64,000 bases of DNA, taken from positions 124,001 to 188,000 of the forward strand of contig NZ_CAKMTJ010000005.1 in NCBI RefSeq assembly GCF_928392795.1. The letters are read 5' to 3'. Positions 8,141 through 16,070 of the stretch are shown in pieces. The notes beneath the pieces were generated by a model, which worked only from the letters and a program-made list of their open reading frames with translations, had not been told where the DNA came from and did not search any database. The number at the start of each line of letters is the position of its first letter. Position 1 is the stretch's first letter. The position numbers were made by a program, and so were the translations under genes. The stretch is from Rothia nasimurium (GTDB lineage: Bacteria; Actinomycetota; Actinomycetes; Actinomycetales; Micrococcaceae).

Positions 8141-9605
8141 TGATGGGCCTTTCTTCGGGGAACTTGTAGAGGCGGCGGCGGGAGCGCATGGCCAGGCCGG
8201 TAGCTATGGTAATGGTGCCGATACGGCCGATCAGCATGAGGGTGGAGAGAATATAGGTTCCGGACGGTGGCAGCTCGGCCGAGAGCCCGGTAGACAGGCC
8301 GCAGGTGGCATAGGCCGAGATGACTTCAAAGAGAGCCCTGTCGAGGCCGACCTGGCTGATGAGCATAATAGCGGTGGTGCCTGCCAGTACAAATACGAAG
8401 CTCATCATAATCACGGAGATAGCGATACGGAGTACAGCATCGGGAATGGTGCGGTTGAAAGCCACGACGAACTGGTCGCCGCGTGCTTCTGCCAGAATCG
8501 CCAGGAAGACCACAGTGATGGTGGTGATTTTGATACCGCCTGCGGTGGACGCCGAGCCGCCGCCGATGAACATGAGCACGTCGGTCAGCAGCATGGTGAC
8601 CGGGTGAATATCTGCCATATCGACCAGGTTGAAGCCGCCCGAGCGCGTCATAATCGAGGCAAAGGCGGCGTTGAGGATTTTATCGTCTGCGCCCATGGTG
8701 CCGATGGTGCGGTCGTTGCCCCACTCTAGGGCGCCCCAGGCAAAGGAGCCCAGGAAGAAGAGTACCAGCGTGCCGATGATGGTGAGCTTGGCGTTGAGGT
8801 TCCACTTGCTAAAGCGCAGGTTGTTGCGCAGCACCAGAATGACGGGGAAGCCGAGCGAGCCCACCATGACGCCCAGGGCGATGGGGAAGAGAATCCAGAG
8901 GTCGTGGCCGTAGGGCACAATGCCGTCTGAGTGGGGGGTGAAGCCCGCGTTGTTGAAGGATGAGACCGCATAGAAGACGCCGTGCCAGACTGCCTGCCAG
9001 AGGGGCTCCCCCAGCACCAGGAAGCGGGGGATAAGCGTGAAGGCGATCAGGGCCTCAATGGCGATGGAGGTGAAGGCCACGGTGCGGAGCACTGAGCCAA
9101 CCTCACCCAGGCGTCCGATATTGAGGGATTCCTGGGCGATAATTTTGGAGCGCAACCCCAGCTTGCGCCCCACCGCCAGCGCCAGGATGGAGGTGAGGGT
9201 GAGCGTGCCGAGGCCACCAATCTGCGAACCTAAGAGAATCATGAGCTGGCCAAAGAAAGTCCACTGTTCGGCGGTGGAAACCGTGGTGAGACCGGTGACA
9301 GTCACGGCGCTAGTCGCCGTAAAAACAGCGTGGTGAAACTCCACCTGCTGGCCATCGCGTGAGGCCCAGGGGGTATAGAGCATAAGCGAGAAGAAAATAA
9401 TGACCAGCAAGAAGGCCGCAATAGCAATACGCGAGGATGACGATCCAAAGAGGCGGTCTACCAGGTCGCGCAGGTGGGCCATGCGGGCCTGGAAGGTTGC
9501 CGAAAACTTAACAATTTGAAGGAGCTGCTGGTATTCCAGCTGCCCCTGTTCCATGGCGTCCAGAACTCGCTTGCGCTCCTGGACCTTGCGCACAATTTTG
9601 CCCAT
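8133..9605 (-). CDS. ktrB: Potassium transporter membrane subunit (KtrB/TrkH)
   Basis: Integral membrane K+ translocating subunit with four pore-loop modules: SAVTVTGLTTV, SFNNAGFTPHS, the glycine-rich loop GGSASTAGGIKIT and YATCGLSTGLSA. I place the start at the ATG 9605-9603 (MGKIVRK) because it has a GAGGTG ribosome-binding site at proper distance; the frame stays open to 9659 but without such a site. That gives 490 aa with about 75 cytoplasmic N-terminal residues before the first membrane helix. It forms an operon with the RCK subunit downstream. Confidence 0.92.
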   Translation of the reverse strand: MGKIVRKVQERKRVLDAMEQGQLEYQQLLQIVKFSATFQARMAHLRDLVDRLFGSSSSRIAIAAFLLVIIFFSLMLYTPWASRDGQQVEFHHAVFTATSAVTVTGLTTVSTAEQWTFFGQLMILLGSQIGGLGTLTLTSILALAVGRKLGLRSKIIAQESLNIGRLGEVGSVLRTVAFTSIAIEALIAFTLIPRFLVLGEPLWQAVWHGVFYAVSSFNNAGFTPHSDGIVPYGHDLWILFPIALGVMVGSLGFPVILVLRNNLRFSKWNLNAKLTIIGTLVLFFLGSFAWGALEWGNDRTIGTMGADDKILNAAFASIMTRSGGFNLVDMADIHPVTMLLTDVLMFIGGGSASTAGGIKITTITVVFLAILAEARGDQFVVAFNRTIPDAVLRIAISVIMMSFVFVLAGTTAIMLISQVGLDRALFEVISAYATCGLSTGLSAELPPSGTYILSTLMLIGRIGTITIATGLAMRSRRRLYKFPEERPIIG

Positions 9606-9696
9606 GTTCTTCACCTCGCTTTCTTCTGCCGTCTCTAGCGTAGTCTGCGTGTCATACAAGCGGGGTGTGGTGCCCGCAGAGTTTTTATGTGTTTAA

Positions 9697-9720
9697 TGGT
9701 AAGTGTGACTCAACTTACCA
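9697..9720 (+). promoter_or_regulatory. Inverted repeat just upstream of acuC, candidate operator
   Basis: TGGTAAGT and ACTTACCA form a perfect 8-bp inverted repeat with an 8-bp spacer, ending directly before the AAGGAGG ribosome-binding site of acuC. It could be a repressor site or an RNA hairpin that masks the ribosome-binding site. Confidence 0.5.
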
Positions 9721-9735
9721 AAGGAGGTAGTGCTG

Positions 9736-10944
9736 GTGGCTATCATCGACAGCCTGACGCCCACCGATGTGCGTGTGCTCTGGACCCCTGCCATGGCCAA
9801 CTACTATTTTGGCGACTACCACCCCATGCACCCCTCGCGGTTGGACGCAACAGCCTCCCTAGCGCGGGACCTTGGGATTTTTGACCTCCCGCAGGTAGAG
9901 CTTGAAGAACCTGAAATCGCCACCGTGCACCAGCTCATGCTGGCCCATGACTACCCCTATATTGACGCGGTGCAAAAAATCAGTGCCGACCCCACACTGA
10001 CCATCGCCAGCTGTGGGCTGGGTACCGAAGATACCCCCGGGTTTGAGGGGGTGCACGAGGCGTCCGCCCGACTCGCCGGGGGCACCTACCAGGCTGCCGA
10101 AGCTATCTTGAGCGGTAAGGTCAAGCACGCCGTTAACTTCGGTGGGGGCATGCACCACGCCTCACGCGATCACGCCAGCGGCTTTTGTATTTATAACGAC
10201 TGCGCCGTCGGCATTGCCCGCCTGCTCGAAGCGGGGGTGCAGCGGGTTGTCTACATTGACGTGGACGCTCACCACGGGGACGGCACACAAAGCATCTTCT
10301 GGGATGACCCCAGGGTTATGACGATTTCCCTGCACGAGAGCGGCATGACCCTTTTCCCCGGAACCGGCTTTGCTAACGAAGTAGGGCCTGAGGGGTTGGC
10401 GGCTGGAACCTCGGTTAATATCGCCATGCCTGAAAGTACCACCGATTCTGGTTGGTTGAGGGCCTTCGACGCTGTGGTTCCCAGCCTGCTGCGGCAGTTT
10501 CAGCCCGAGGTTATCGTCAGTCAGCATGGCTGCGACTCCCATCTGGCCGATGATATGTCGCACTTAAATATCAGCATTAACGGGCAACGGGAGATTGCCG
10601 CCCATATTTCCTTACTGGCGGACGAACTGTGTGAGGGGCGTTGGATCGCAACCGGGGGAGGGGGATACTCCATCTATAACGCTGTGCCTCGCTCCTGGAG
10701 CCACCTCATTGCCGTGGCAGCTGGGCAGCCCCTGGATATAAATATGCCAACTCCGGAATCATGGCAGACTTATATGCTCCAAAAGTACGGTGCTAAGGTG
10801 CCCACCATGATGGGGGACCCTGTCGACCTCTGGTGGTACTCCTGGGAGGTGGGCTACGACCCGGCCAGTAGCGTTGATCGCAGTATTATGGCTACTCGCA
10901 AGGAAGTATTCCCGCTCTGGGGGCTTGACCCCTGGTATGACTAG
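9736..10944 (+). CDS. acuC: Acetoin utilization protein AcuC (class I histone deacetylase-like)
   Basis: The 402-residue protein belongs to the arginase/deacetylase superfamily. The catalytic signature is intact: GGGMHHASRDHASGF (paired His), DVDAHHGDGTQ (zinc Asp and His) and QHGCDSHLADDMSH (second zinc Asp), with GGGGYS near the C-terminus. AcuC in Bacillus deacetylates and activates acetyl-CoA synthetase, so a role in acetate/acyl-CoA metabolism is likely. The start is GTG 9736, 8 nt from a perfect AAGGAGG; the in-frame GTG at 9730 is too close to that site. No acetyl-CoA synthetase gene is in the window. Confidence 0.93.
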   Translation: MAIIDSLTPTDVRVLWTPAMANYYFGDYHPMHPSRLDATASLARDLGIFDLPQVELEEPEIATVHQLMLAHDYPYIDAVQKISADPTLTIASCGLGTEDTPGFEGVHEASARLAGGTYQAAEAILSGKVKHAVNFGGGMHHASRDHASGFCIYNDCAVGIARLLEAGVQRVVYIDVDAHHGDGTQSIFWDDPRVMTISLHESGMTLFPGTGFANEVGPEGLAAGTSVNIAMPESTTDSGWLRAFDAVVPSLLRQFQPEVIVSQHGCDSHLADDMSHLNISINGQREIAAHISLLADELCEGRWIATGGGGYSIYNAVPRSWSHLIAVAAGQPLDINMPTPESWQTYMLQKYGAKVPTMMGDPVDLWWYSWEVGYDPASSVDRSIMATRKEVFPLWGLDPWYD

Positions 10945-11091
10945 GCCGGTATAGGGGCGGGTCACCGGGCCCGGCAGATGGCCCTGTACGTTGGCTTTCA
11001 GCCTGAGTGCTAGCTGGGCATAGACGAAGAGTGTCCCCATTTCTGCTGGTCAAACATGCAATTGTGGGTATATATGTGTAAAGATGTCAGT

Positions 11092-11874
11092 ATGAAAGAC
11101 GACGTATTTGCTGTTATCGCCGACCCCACGCGGCGACACATCCTCCAGGCACTAGCCGTCGAACGACTAGCCGTTGGCGAACTGGTCGAGGAACTGGGCG
11201 TCAGCCAGCCCACCGTATCTAAGCACCTCAAGGTACTACGCACCGCCGGTCTGGTCGAAACCGAAGCCGTAGGCCAGAAGCGTTTCTACTCCCTTACCCC
11301 CGCGCCTCTAGCTACCGTCACCGACTGGGTCGACGGCCTGCTCGCTGCCCCCGCAGCCGAGACCGTCCCCACCCTCGAAGCGGTACCTGCCGCCGAGCCT
11401 GCCCCTGTTGCTAACGAGAGCCCCGAGCCTGCTCCTGAGGCAAACCCTGCTGTGCCTGAAACCGCCTCTGTTCCCGAGGAGCAGGAGGAAGCGTCCGCCC
11501 CGGCCGTCGACGTGCCCCACCCCAACACCGCGGGTATTACCTTCACCCCCCTGACCCCCTTTACCCCTGTGCTCGATAACCGGGTGGACGAAGAGGCTGT
11601 GGAGAACCAGACGCCTGCCGAGATGGAGCAGGACGCCGTCAGCGACCAGGTGCGTCAGCTCGCACAGAGCCTGAGCTTGGGCGCCAAAGATGAGGGGCCC
11701 ATTAGCTTCAAGGTGCCCACCCCTGAGCAGGTCATTGCCCAAGAGGCAGCGGCCAAGGCAAGTGATGAACAGGCCCACGAGCAGGCCCACAACAAGCAGG
11801 CCGGTGGTGAAGAGGGCGACGACCGTGGCCTGCTGGCCAAGCTCACCCGCTGGGGTCGCCGCAGCTCCCGCTAG
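11092..11874 (+). CDS. ArsR/SmtB-type winged-helix regulator with long disordered C-terminal tail
   Basis: Residues 1-85 form an ArsR-type winged helix: FAVIADPTRRHILQALA, VGELVEELGVSQPTVSKHL and RTAGLVETEAVGQKRFYSL. No metal-binding ELCVCDL-type motif is present, so it is likely a non-metal sensing member. The remaining ~175 residues are Ala/Pro/Glu-rich and look disordered, which is unusual for a family normally around 100-120 aa, and end in a basic stretch LTRWGRRSSR. I prefer the ATG at 11092 because the family core begins there; the frame extends to 11056. A GntR-type regulator follows 46 nt downstream. Confidence 0.85.
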   Translation: MKDDVFAVIADPTRRHILQALAVERLAVGELVEELGVSQPTVSKHLKVLRTAGLVETEAVGQKRFYSLTPAPLATVTDWVDGLLAAPAAETVPTLEAVPAAEPAPVANESPEPAPEANPAVPETASVPEEQEEASAPAVDVPHPNTAGITFTPLTPFTPVLDNRVDEEAVENQTPAEMEQDAVSDQVRQLAQSLSLGAKDEGPISFKVPTPEQVIAQEAAAKASDEQAHEQAHNKQAGGEEGDDRGLLAKLTRWGRRSSR

Positions 11875-11920
11875 GCCCTTGCCCACCAACCGCTAGTTTC
11901 AAAGGACATCACAAGACTGT

Positions 11921-13171
11921 ATGGCACACCATCAGCAGCTTCTCGACTGGATCGAGAATGAACTGATTAACCAGACCCTGCACCTGGGCGATAGTTTGCC
12001 CGATGACAGGGTACTGGCCCACGAAGTGGGGATCAGCCAGAACCATATGCGGGAGAGCCTTAAGCACTGCGAAGAAATCGGAGTGCTGAGGCTCTATGAG
12101 GGGCGCAAGAAAAGCATTATCGCCCAGCTGGTGCGGGAACCGGCAGCTTCTGCCGGGCCAGCCGTCAGCCTTTATTTGGCGAGCTCTCGTTCTCCTCGGC
12201 AAGACCTCCTATCGACCTGCCTACTTCTTGAAAGCCATGCGCTGGCCGGGCCTGCCTTCGACCAGACCGCCTTTGAAGAGCTTGACCGTATCGTTGAGGT
12301 TATGCAGGACGATGCTACTAGCCTGAGTGATTTCCACGAGCTTGAAGCGGATTTCCACATCCAACTCGGAAGGCTCTCCGGTAATGCCCTGATTTCTGCC
12401 CTCTTGGCCACCCTGCGTGATGCCATGATTGAGGCCCGCTTTGAGCTTGTCAGCCAGGTGCCGCTGTGGAGCGCTACGTCGTCTCGCCTGCGTATGGAGT
12501 ACCGGGCTATTGTCGATGCTGCCCGCTCCGGTGACGCGGTGCTAGCCCAGACCCTGCTCAAGGCTAACCTGCAGGAGCGTTTTGCTGAAGCGGGCCACCC
12601 GGTCGATTTTGAGACCCCGACTAGGGAAGCGGGCAGCATCAACCTTGAACCCATCGAGGTTGAGACCCAGGAGCTGGTGCCCGATACCTGGGGCGGGCCC
12701 ATTGAGCCTGATCTGTTTGAAGCCCTCACCAGCATCCAGCCTATGGACGCCGCCCCTGCAAGCGCTCAGCCCCCTACCGGGAGCGCAACCCGCCGCAGGC
12801 GGGGGACGGTGAGCCCGGTCGTCCGCGCCGCTAGCGCTACCGCCAGCGCTGACCCCGGGGCAGCAGCCCCCAAGAAGCCCGAGGGGCCCGCGGCCAGCGA
12901 GGCTCCCCAGTTGGAGGGTACAAGGGAAGAAAATGCCAGTGACGCCGGTGAAGCTGTAGCCCCGCAGAGTGCAAGGAACCAGCCCGCTAAAAAGCGTTTT
13001 GACGTGGCTGGCTACTTTGGCTTCCGCAAAAGCGCCCCTGCCCAGCAGGAGGCTGGAAGGGTTCGCGACCCCCACGCTGCAGAACCTGCCAGGGCAGTGG
13101 AAGAAGATTCGGGTGAAGATGCCGCAGCGGCCCTGCGCGAGGGCTACGAATACGCCACCAGTGACCGCTAG
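11921..13171 (+). CDS. GntR/FadR-type (FCD) regulator with long C-terminal extension
   Basis: The N-terminal winged helix occupies residues 1-75 (INQTLHLGDSLPDDRVLAHEVG, ISQNHMRESLKHCEEIGVL). Residues about 85-220 are the all-helical FCD ligand domain with the acid/histidine pattern FHELEADFHIQLG and a late HisXX-type segment replaced by RMEYRAIVDAARSGD. After residue 225 the protein continues for ~190 residues of Pro/Ala/Glu-rich sequence, ending ALREGYEYATSDR. Typical FCD regulators are 220-250 aa, so the tail is a real oddity. An AAAGGA site lies 12-14 nt before the ATG. The ligand is unknown. Confidence 0.85.
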   Translation: MAHHQQLLDWIENELINQTLHLGDSLPDDRVLAHEVGISQNHMRESLKHCEEIGVLRLYEGRKKSIIAQLVREPAASAGPAVSLYLASSRSPRQDLLSTCLLLESHALAGPAFDQTAFEELDRIVEVMQDDATSLSDFHELEADFHIQLGRLSGNALISALLATLRDAMIEARFELVSQVPLWSATSSRLRMEYRAIVDAARSGDAVLAQTLLKANLQERFAEAGHPVDFETPTREAGSINLEPIEVETQELVPDTWGGPIEPDLFEALTSIQPMDAAPASAQPPTGSATRRRRGTVSPVVRAASATASADPGAAAPKKPEGPAASEAPQLEGTREENASDAGEAVAPQSARNQPAKKRFDVAGYFGFRKSAPAQQEAGRVRDPHAAEPARAVEEDSGEDAAAALREGYEYATSDR

Positions 13172-13407
13172 AGGGTAGATAAAACGAGAAAATGCTCTCA
13201 CTTGCCGGTGAACAGTCGGCGAAAAGCCCTGTTTGCCTGTAGGCTTGGGAGAGAGCGTTTTTTCACGCCGAGGGTATTGCTATGCCCTTTATGCGTGCTT
13301 TGGAGCGTTTATACCGGTATAGCGCCCGGATAGCTACCGACCTACCGCCCCCGGGTGGTTGCTGTCGGCCGGGTATCGACCACTATTTAATAAGTGAGGT
13401 GAATCCA

Positions 13408-13506
13408 ATGGGTTCAGTTATCAAGAAGCGCCGCAAGCGTATGTCTAAGAAGAAGCACCGTAAGCTTCTTCGCAAGACTCGCCACCAGCGCCGCAACAAG
13501 AAGTAA
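13408..13506 (+). CDS. 30S ribosomal protein bS22 (AURKAIP1/COX24 domain, 32 aa)
   Basis: A 32-residue, extremely basic peptide ([18 protein letters not shown]...) identical in style to the mycobacterial small-subunit protein bS22 (Rv0500B). The ATG at 13408 is preceded by GTGAGGTG; a longer frame from 13282 exists but its extra residues do not resemble the family. Its position a few kb after proC is the conserved actinobacterial location. A strong terminator follows within 15 nt. Confidence 0.93.
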   Translation: MGSVIKKRRKRMSKKKHRKLLRKTRHQRRNKK

Positions 13507-13516
13507 ATTCTTCACC

Positions 13517-13550
13517 GCGAGCCCCGCACCTGTTTCGGTGCGGGGCTCGC
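13517..13550 (+). terminator. Terminator hairpin after bS22
   Basis: GCGAGCCCCGCACC and GGTGCGGGGCTCGC form a near-perfect 14-bp stem with a short TGTTTC loop. The following sequence GCTGTATC has only scattered T residues. Confidence 0.7.
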
Positions 13551-13622
13551 GCTGTATCACCGGACTTTCGGGGCGGACGGGTCCGCTCGCCTCGCGGGGG
13601 AGCGGCGGGTTAGAGTGGAGCA

Positions 13623-13877
13623 ATGGCTACACCACTGATTGAATTGCTGACCAAACCCGGATGCCACCTCTGCGAGGCAGCTCGGGAAACCACCGGCCAG
13701 GTCGCTGCCCGCTACGGGCTGACCTACACAGAGATCAATGTTGAAGAGCGCCCTGACCTGCTGGATCGCCACCGCACCGAAATTCCGGTGCTGCGGGTGG
13801 ACGGTGAGGTCAAGGACTTCTGGCAGGTCAACGCCAAACGTCTGGCCAAGATTCTTGAGAAGAAACTAGCCGAATAA
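13623..13877 (+). CDS. Glutaredoxin-like thioredoxin-fold protein
   Basis: An 84-residue thioredoxin-fold protein of the short glutaredoxin-like family. The redox motif is Cys14-His-Leu-Cys17 in LTKPGCHLCEAA, and the cis-proline is in EIPVLRVDGE. It corresponds by position and length to the small glutaredoxin gene near proC in mycobacteria. It probably acts as a cytoplasmic disulfide oxidoreductase; a partner is not evident, though thiol-dependent cytochrome c assembly genes begin 0.8 kb downstream. Confidence 0.88.
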   Translation: MATPLIELLTKPGCHLCEAARETTGQVAARYGLTYTEINVEERPDLLDRHRTEIPVLRVDGEVKDFWQVNAKRLAKILEKKLAE

Positions 13878-13932
13878 AGGAGATACGGTAGGCTGGTTAG
13901 CGCTTACTGACTAGGTTTGAGAGACTAGAGGT

Positions 13933-14619
13933 ATGAACACTTCTTCGGCAACTGTCACCGTTCACCTGATGCGCCACGGCGAGGTGCACAACCCCGACCG
14001 TATCGTCTATGGGCGTCTGCCCAACTACCACCTGTCTGAGACCGGGCAGAAGATGGTGCGCCTTTCAGCTGAAGAGTTCAAGCGCCGTGCTGACGCCGGC
14101 GCCAACATTGTGCACCTGGTCTGCTCCCCGCTGACCCGCACCCGCGAATCTGCTGCTCCCATCGAAGAGCTGCTGGGTCTAAGCGCCCAGCCCGATGAGC
14201 GCGTGATTGAGGCCGGCAACTACTTTGAGGGCCTGCACGTGAATAAGGACGAGCTGCTGAAAAATCCCCGTCACTGGAAGCACCTGCTCAACCCCCTGCG
14301 TCCGTCCTGGGGGGAACCCTACCGCGACCAGGTGGCCCGCATGGCTGAGGCTATTAAGGACGCCGCCCGCACCGCCTACGAGAAGGGCGGGGATGGCGCT
14401 GAGGCAATTATCGTCTCGCACCAGCTACCTATCTGGATGGCCCGCACCTCTGTGGAGGGTGGGGCGCTACCGCATGATCCGCGCAGCCGCCAGTGCAATT
14501 TAGCTTCCATTACAAGTTTTACCTTCCCCAATATTTTTGCCCCTGGCAAGCCAAAACTCTCCTATGTTGAGCCTGCTGCCGAGCTCTATTCAGGTGTTAT
14601 TCAGTTACCGGGGTCATAA
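13933..14619 (+). CDS. Histidine phosphatase family protein
   Basis: Phosphoglycerate mutase-like phosphatase of 228 aa. The catalytic phosphohistidine is in HLMRHGEVHNPDRIVYGR, the second arginine in CSPLTRTRESAAP, and the late histidine in IIVSHQLPIWMA. It lacks the length and motifs of a cofactor-dependent phosphoglycerate mutase. It opens the cytochrome c assembly cluster, as its counterpart (about Rv0525) does in mycobacteria. The function there is not established. Confidence 0.88.
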   Translation: MNTSSATVTVHLMRHGEVHNPDRIVYGRLPNYHLSETGQKMVRLSAEEFKRRADAGANIVHLVCSPLTRTRESAAPIEELLGLSAQPDERVIEAGNYFEGLHVNKDELLKNPRHWKHLLNPLRPSWGEPYRDQVARMAEAIKDAARTAYEKGGDGAEAIIVSHQLPIWMARTSVEGGALPHDPRSRQCNLASITSFTFPNIFAPGKPKLSYVEPAAELYSGVIQLPGS

Positions 14620-14669
14620 TGGCACCGATTGCAAGCGCACACCACACTGACCTGAAAGACCTGTAATTC

Positions 14670-15278
14670 ATGTCTACCTCTTTCCCTGCCCGCGTCAGCC
14701 GTAAGCAGGCCCTGAGCATCGCCGCTCTGGGAACTGTTGGCCTGCTCTCTGCCTGCTCACCAAGCCAGGACTCCCTGGCTGCTCAAGCAGATGCCGGAGA
14801 CTCCAAGGGCTACATCGCCGGTGATGGTAGCGTCACCGAATACGCCGCTGGTGAGCGCGGCGAACCCGTTGACTTCGAAAGCGAACTTTTTGACGGTACC
14901 GTCGTCTCAGCCGCAGACCTGCGCGGTAAGCCCGTGCTGCTGAACTTCTGGTACGCCGGGTGTGCCCCCTGCCGCGTTGAAGCTCCCTGGCTCAACGAAC
15001 TGCACGAAGCCTACGGCGAGAAGGTTGCCTTCTACGGGGCCAACGTGCGTGACGAAAAAGGTACCGCTGAGGCTTTTGAGAAGAACTTCTCCGTGCCCTA
15101 CCCCTCTTTCCGCGACGTGACCGGCAAGGTGCTGCTTGCCATGAGCAAGTACGTGCCTGCCCAGGCGGTGCCGACCACGGTCGTCCTCGACGCTGAAGGG
15201 CGCGTAGCGGCCCGTATTCTGGGGCAAATCGACAAGTCTGTGCTGGGCACCCTACTCGAAGACCAGGTCAGTGCCTAG
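14670..15278 (+). CDS. TlpA/ResA-like thiol-disulfide oxidoreductase, lipoprotein (CcsX)
   Basis: Extracytoplasmic thioredoxin-like protein that keeps apocytochrome c cysteines reduced for heme attachment. The N-terminus has a basic start, a hydrophobic stretch and a lipobox LLSAC with Cys29, so it should be lipid-anchored. The thioredoxin domain carries Cys98-Ala-Pro-Cys101 in WYAGCAPCRVEAPW and the cis-proline in AVPTTVV. It overlaps the ccdA start by 8 nt and receives electrons from CcdA. A weak ribosome-binding site precedes the ATG. Confidence 0.92.
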   Translation: MSTSFPARVSRKQALSIAALGTVGLLSACSPSQDSLAAQADAGDSKGYIAGDGSVTEYAAGERGEPVDFESELFDGTVVSAADLRGKPVLLNFWYAGCAPCRVEAPWLNELHEAYGEKVAFYGANVRDEKGTAEAFEKNFSVPYPSFRDVTGKVLLAMSKYVPAQAVPTTVVLDAEGRVAARILGQIDKSVLGTLLEDQVSA

Positions 15279-16023
15279 TTTCGGCAATATCGTTCTCGAT
15301 GGCTCCCTCTGGCTCGCCCTGCCCCTTGCGGCACTGGCGGGCCTGGTCTCGTTTGCCTCCCCCTGCGTGCTACCGCTGGTGCCGGGCTACCTGGGCTACG
15401 TGACCGGCCTATCGGGGGGAGAGATGAGCCCCCGCCGCCGCAACCTGCGCATGGTCACCGGTATCGGCCTGTTCGTGCTGGGCTTCTCCTTTATCTTCGT
15501 GCTCATGTCTGTGGTCTTAGCCCAGCTGGGGGCGGCTCCCTGGCTCCGCGGCCAGGGATGGGTAGACCTGGTGCTGGGTCTGCTAGTAATTCTCATGGGT
15601 CTGGTCTTCATGGGTCGCTTTGATTTCTTCCAGCGCGACCGCAAAATTGAAGCCAAACCCCCGGCCGGTCTCTGGGGTGCCCCCATTCTGGGGATTACCT
15701 TTGGCCTGGGCTGGGCCCCCTGTATCGGCCCGACCTTCGCGGCCGTGCAGACCCTGGTCTATACCGGAGGCTCCGATAACACCAAAGCGGTGCTTCTGAC
15801 CCTGGCCTACTGCTTGGGGTTAGGGATTCCCTTCCTGCTGGTAGCCCTGGGCGTAGCCCGCGGAGTGAACACCATGGGCTGGGCGCGCCGACACAGGCTA
15901 CTCCTTCAGCGGCTGGGCGGCATCATGCTGATTATCATCGGGCTGCTACTGGCCACCGGCGTCTGGACCCACATGATGTCCTGGTTCCAGGCCACCATGC
16001 CGGTCTACGAACTTCCCATCTAA
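15271..16023 (+). CDS. ccdA: Cytochrome c biogenesis protein CcdA
   Basis: Six-helix membrane protein that carries reducing equivalents across the membrane to the ResA-like protein. The conserved transmembrane cysteines are visible in FASPCVLPLVPGYLGYVTG and GWAPCIGPTFAA. Length 250 aa is normal. The GTG start at 15271 lies inside the last codons of the upstream gene, indicating translational coupling. Confidence 0.95.
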   Translation: MPSFGNIVLDGSLWLALPLAALAGLVSFASPCVLPLVPGYLGYVTGLSGGEMSPRRRNLRMVTGIGLFVLGFSFIFVLMSVVLAQLGAAPWLRGQGWVDLVLGLLVILMGLVFMGRFDFFQRDRKIEAKPPAGLWGAPILGITFGLGWAPCIGPTFAAVQTLVYTGGSDNTKAVLLTLAYCLGLGIPFLLVALGVARGVNTMGWARRHRLLLQRLGGIMLIIIGLLLATGVWTHMMSWFQATMPVYELPI

Positions 16024-16070
16024 CACACCACACAACACATACGCACCGAACCGAAAACAGCAAGGACAAC

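Noticed and set aside
13282..13506. 74-codon version of the bS22 gene
   Set aside because: Only the last 32 codons resemble bS22, and they have their own ATG and ribosome-binding site.
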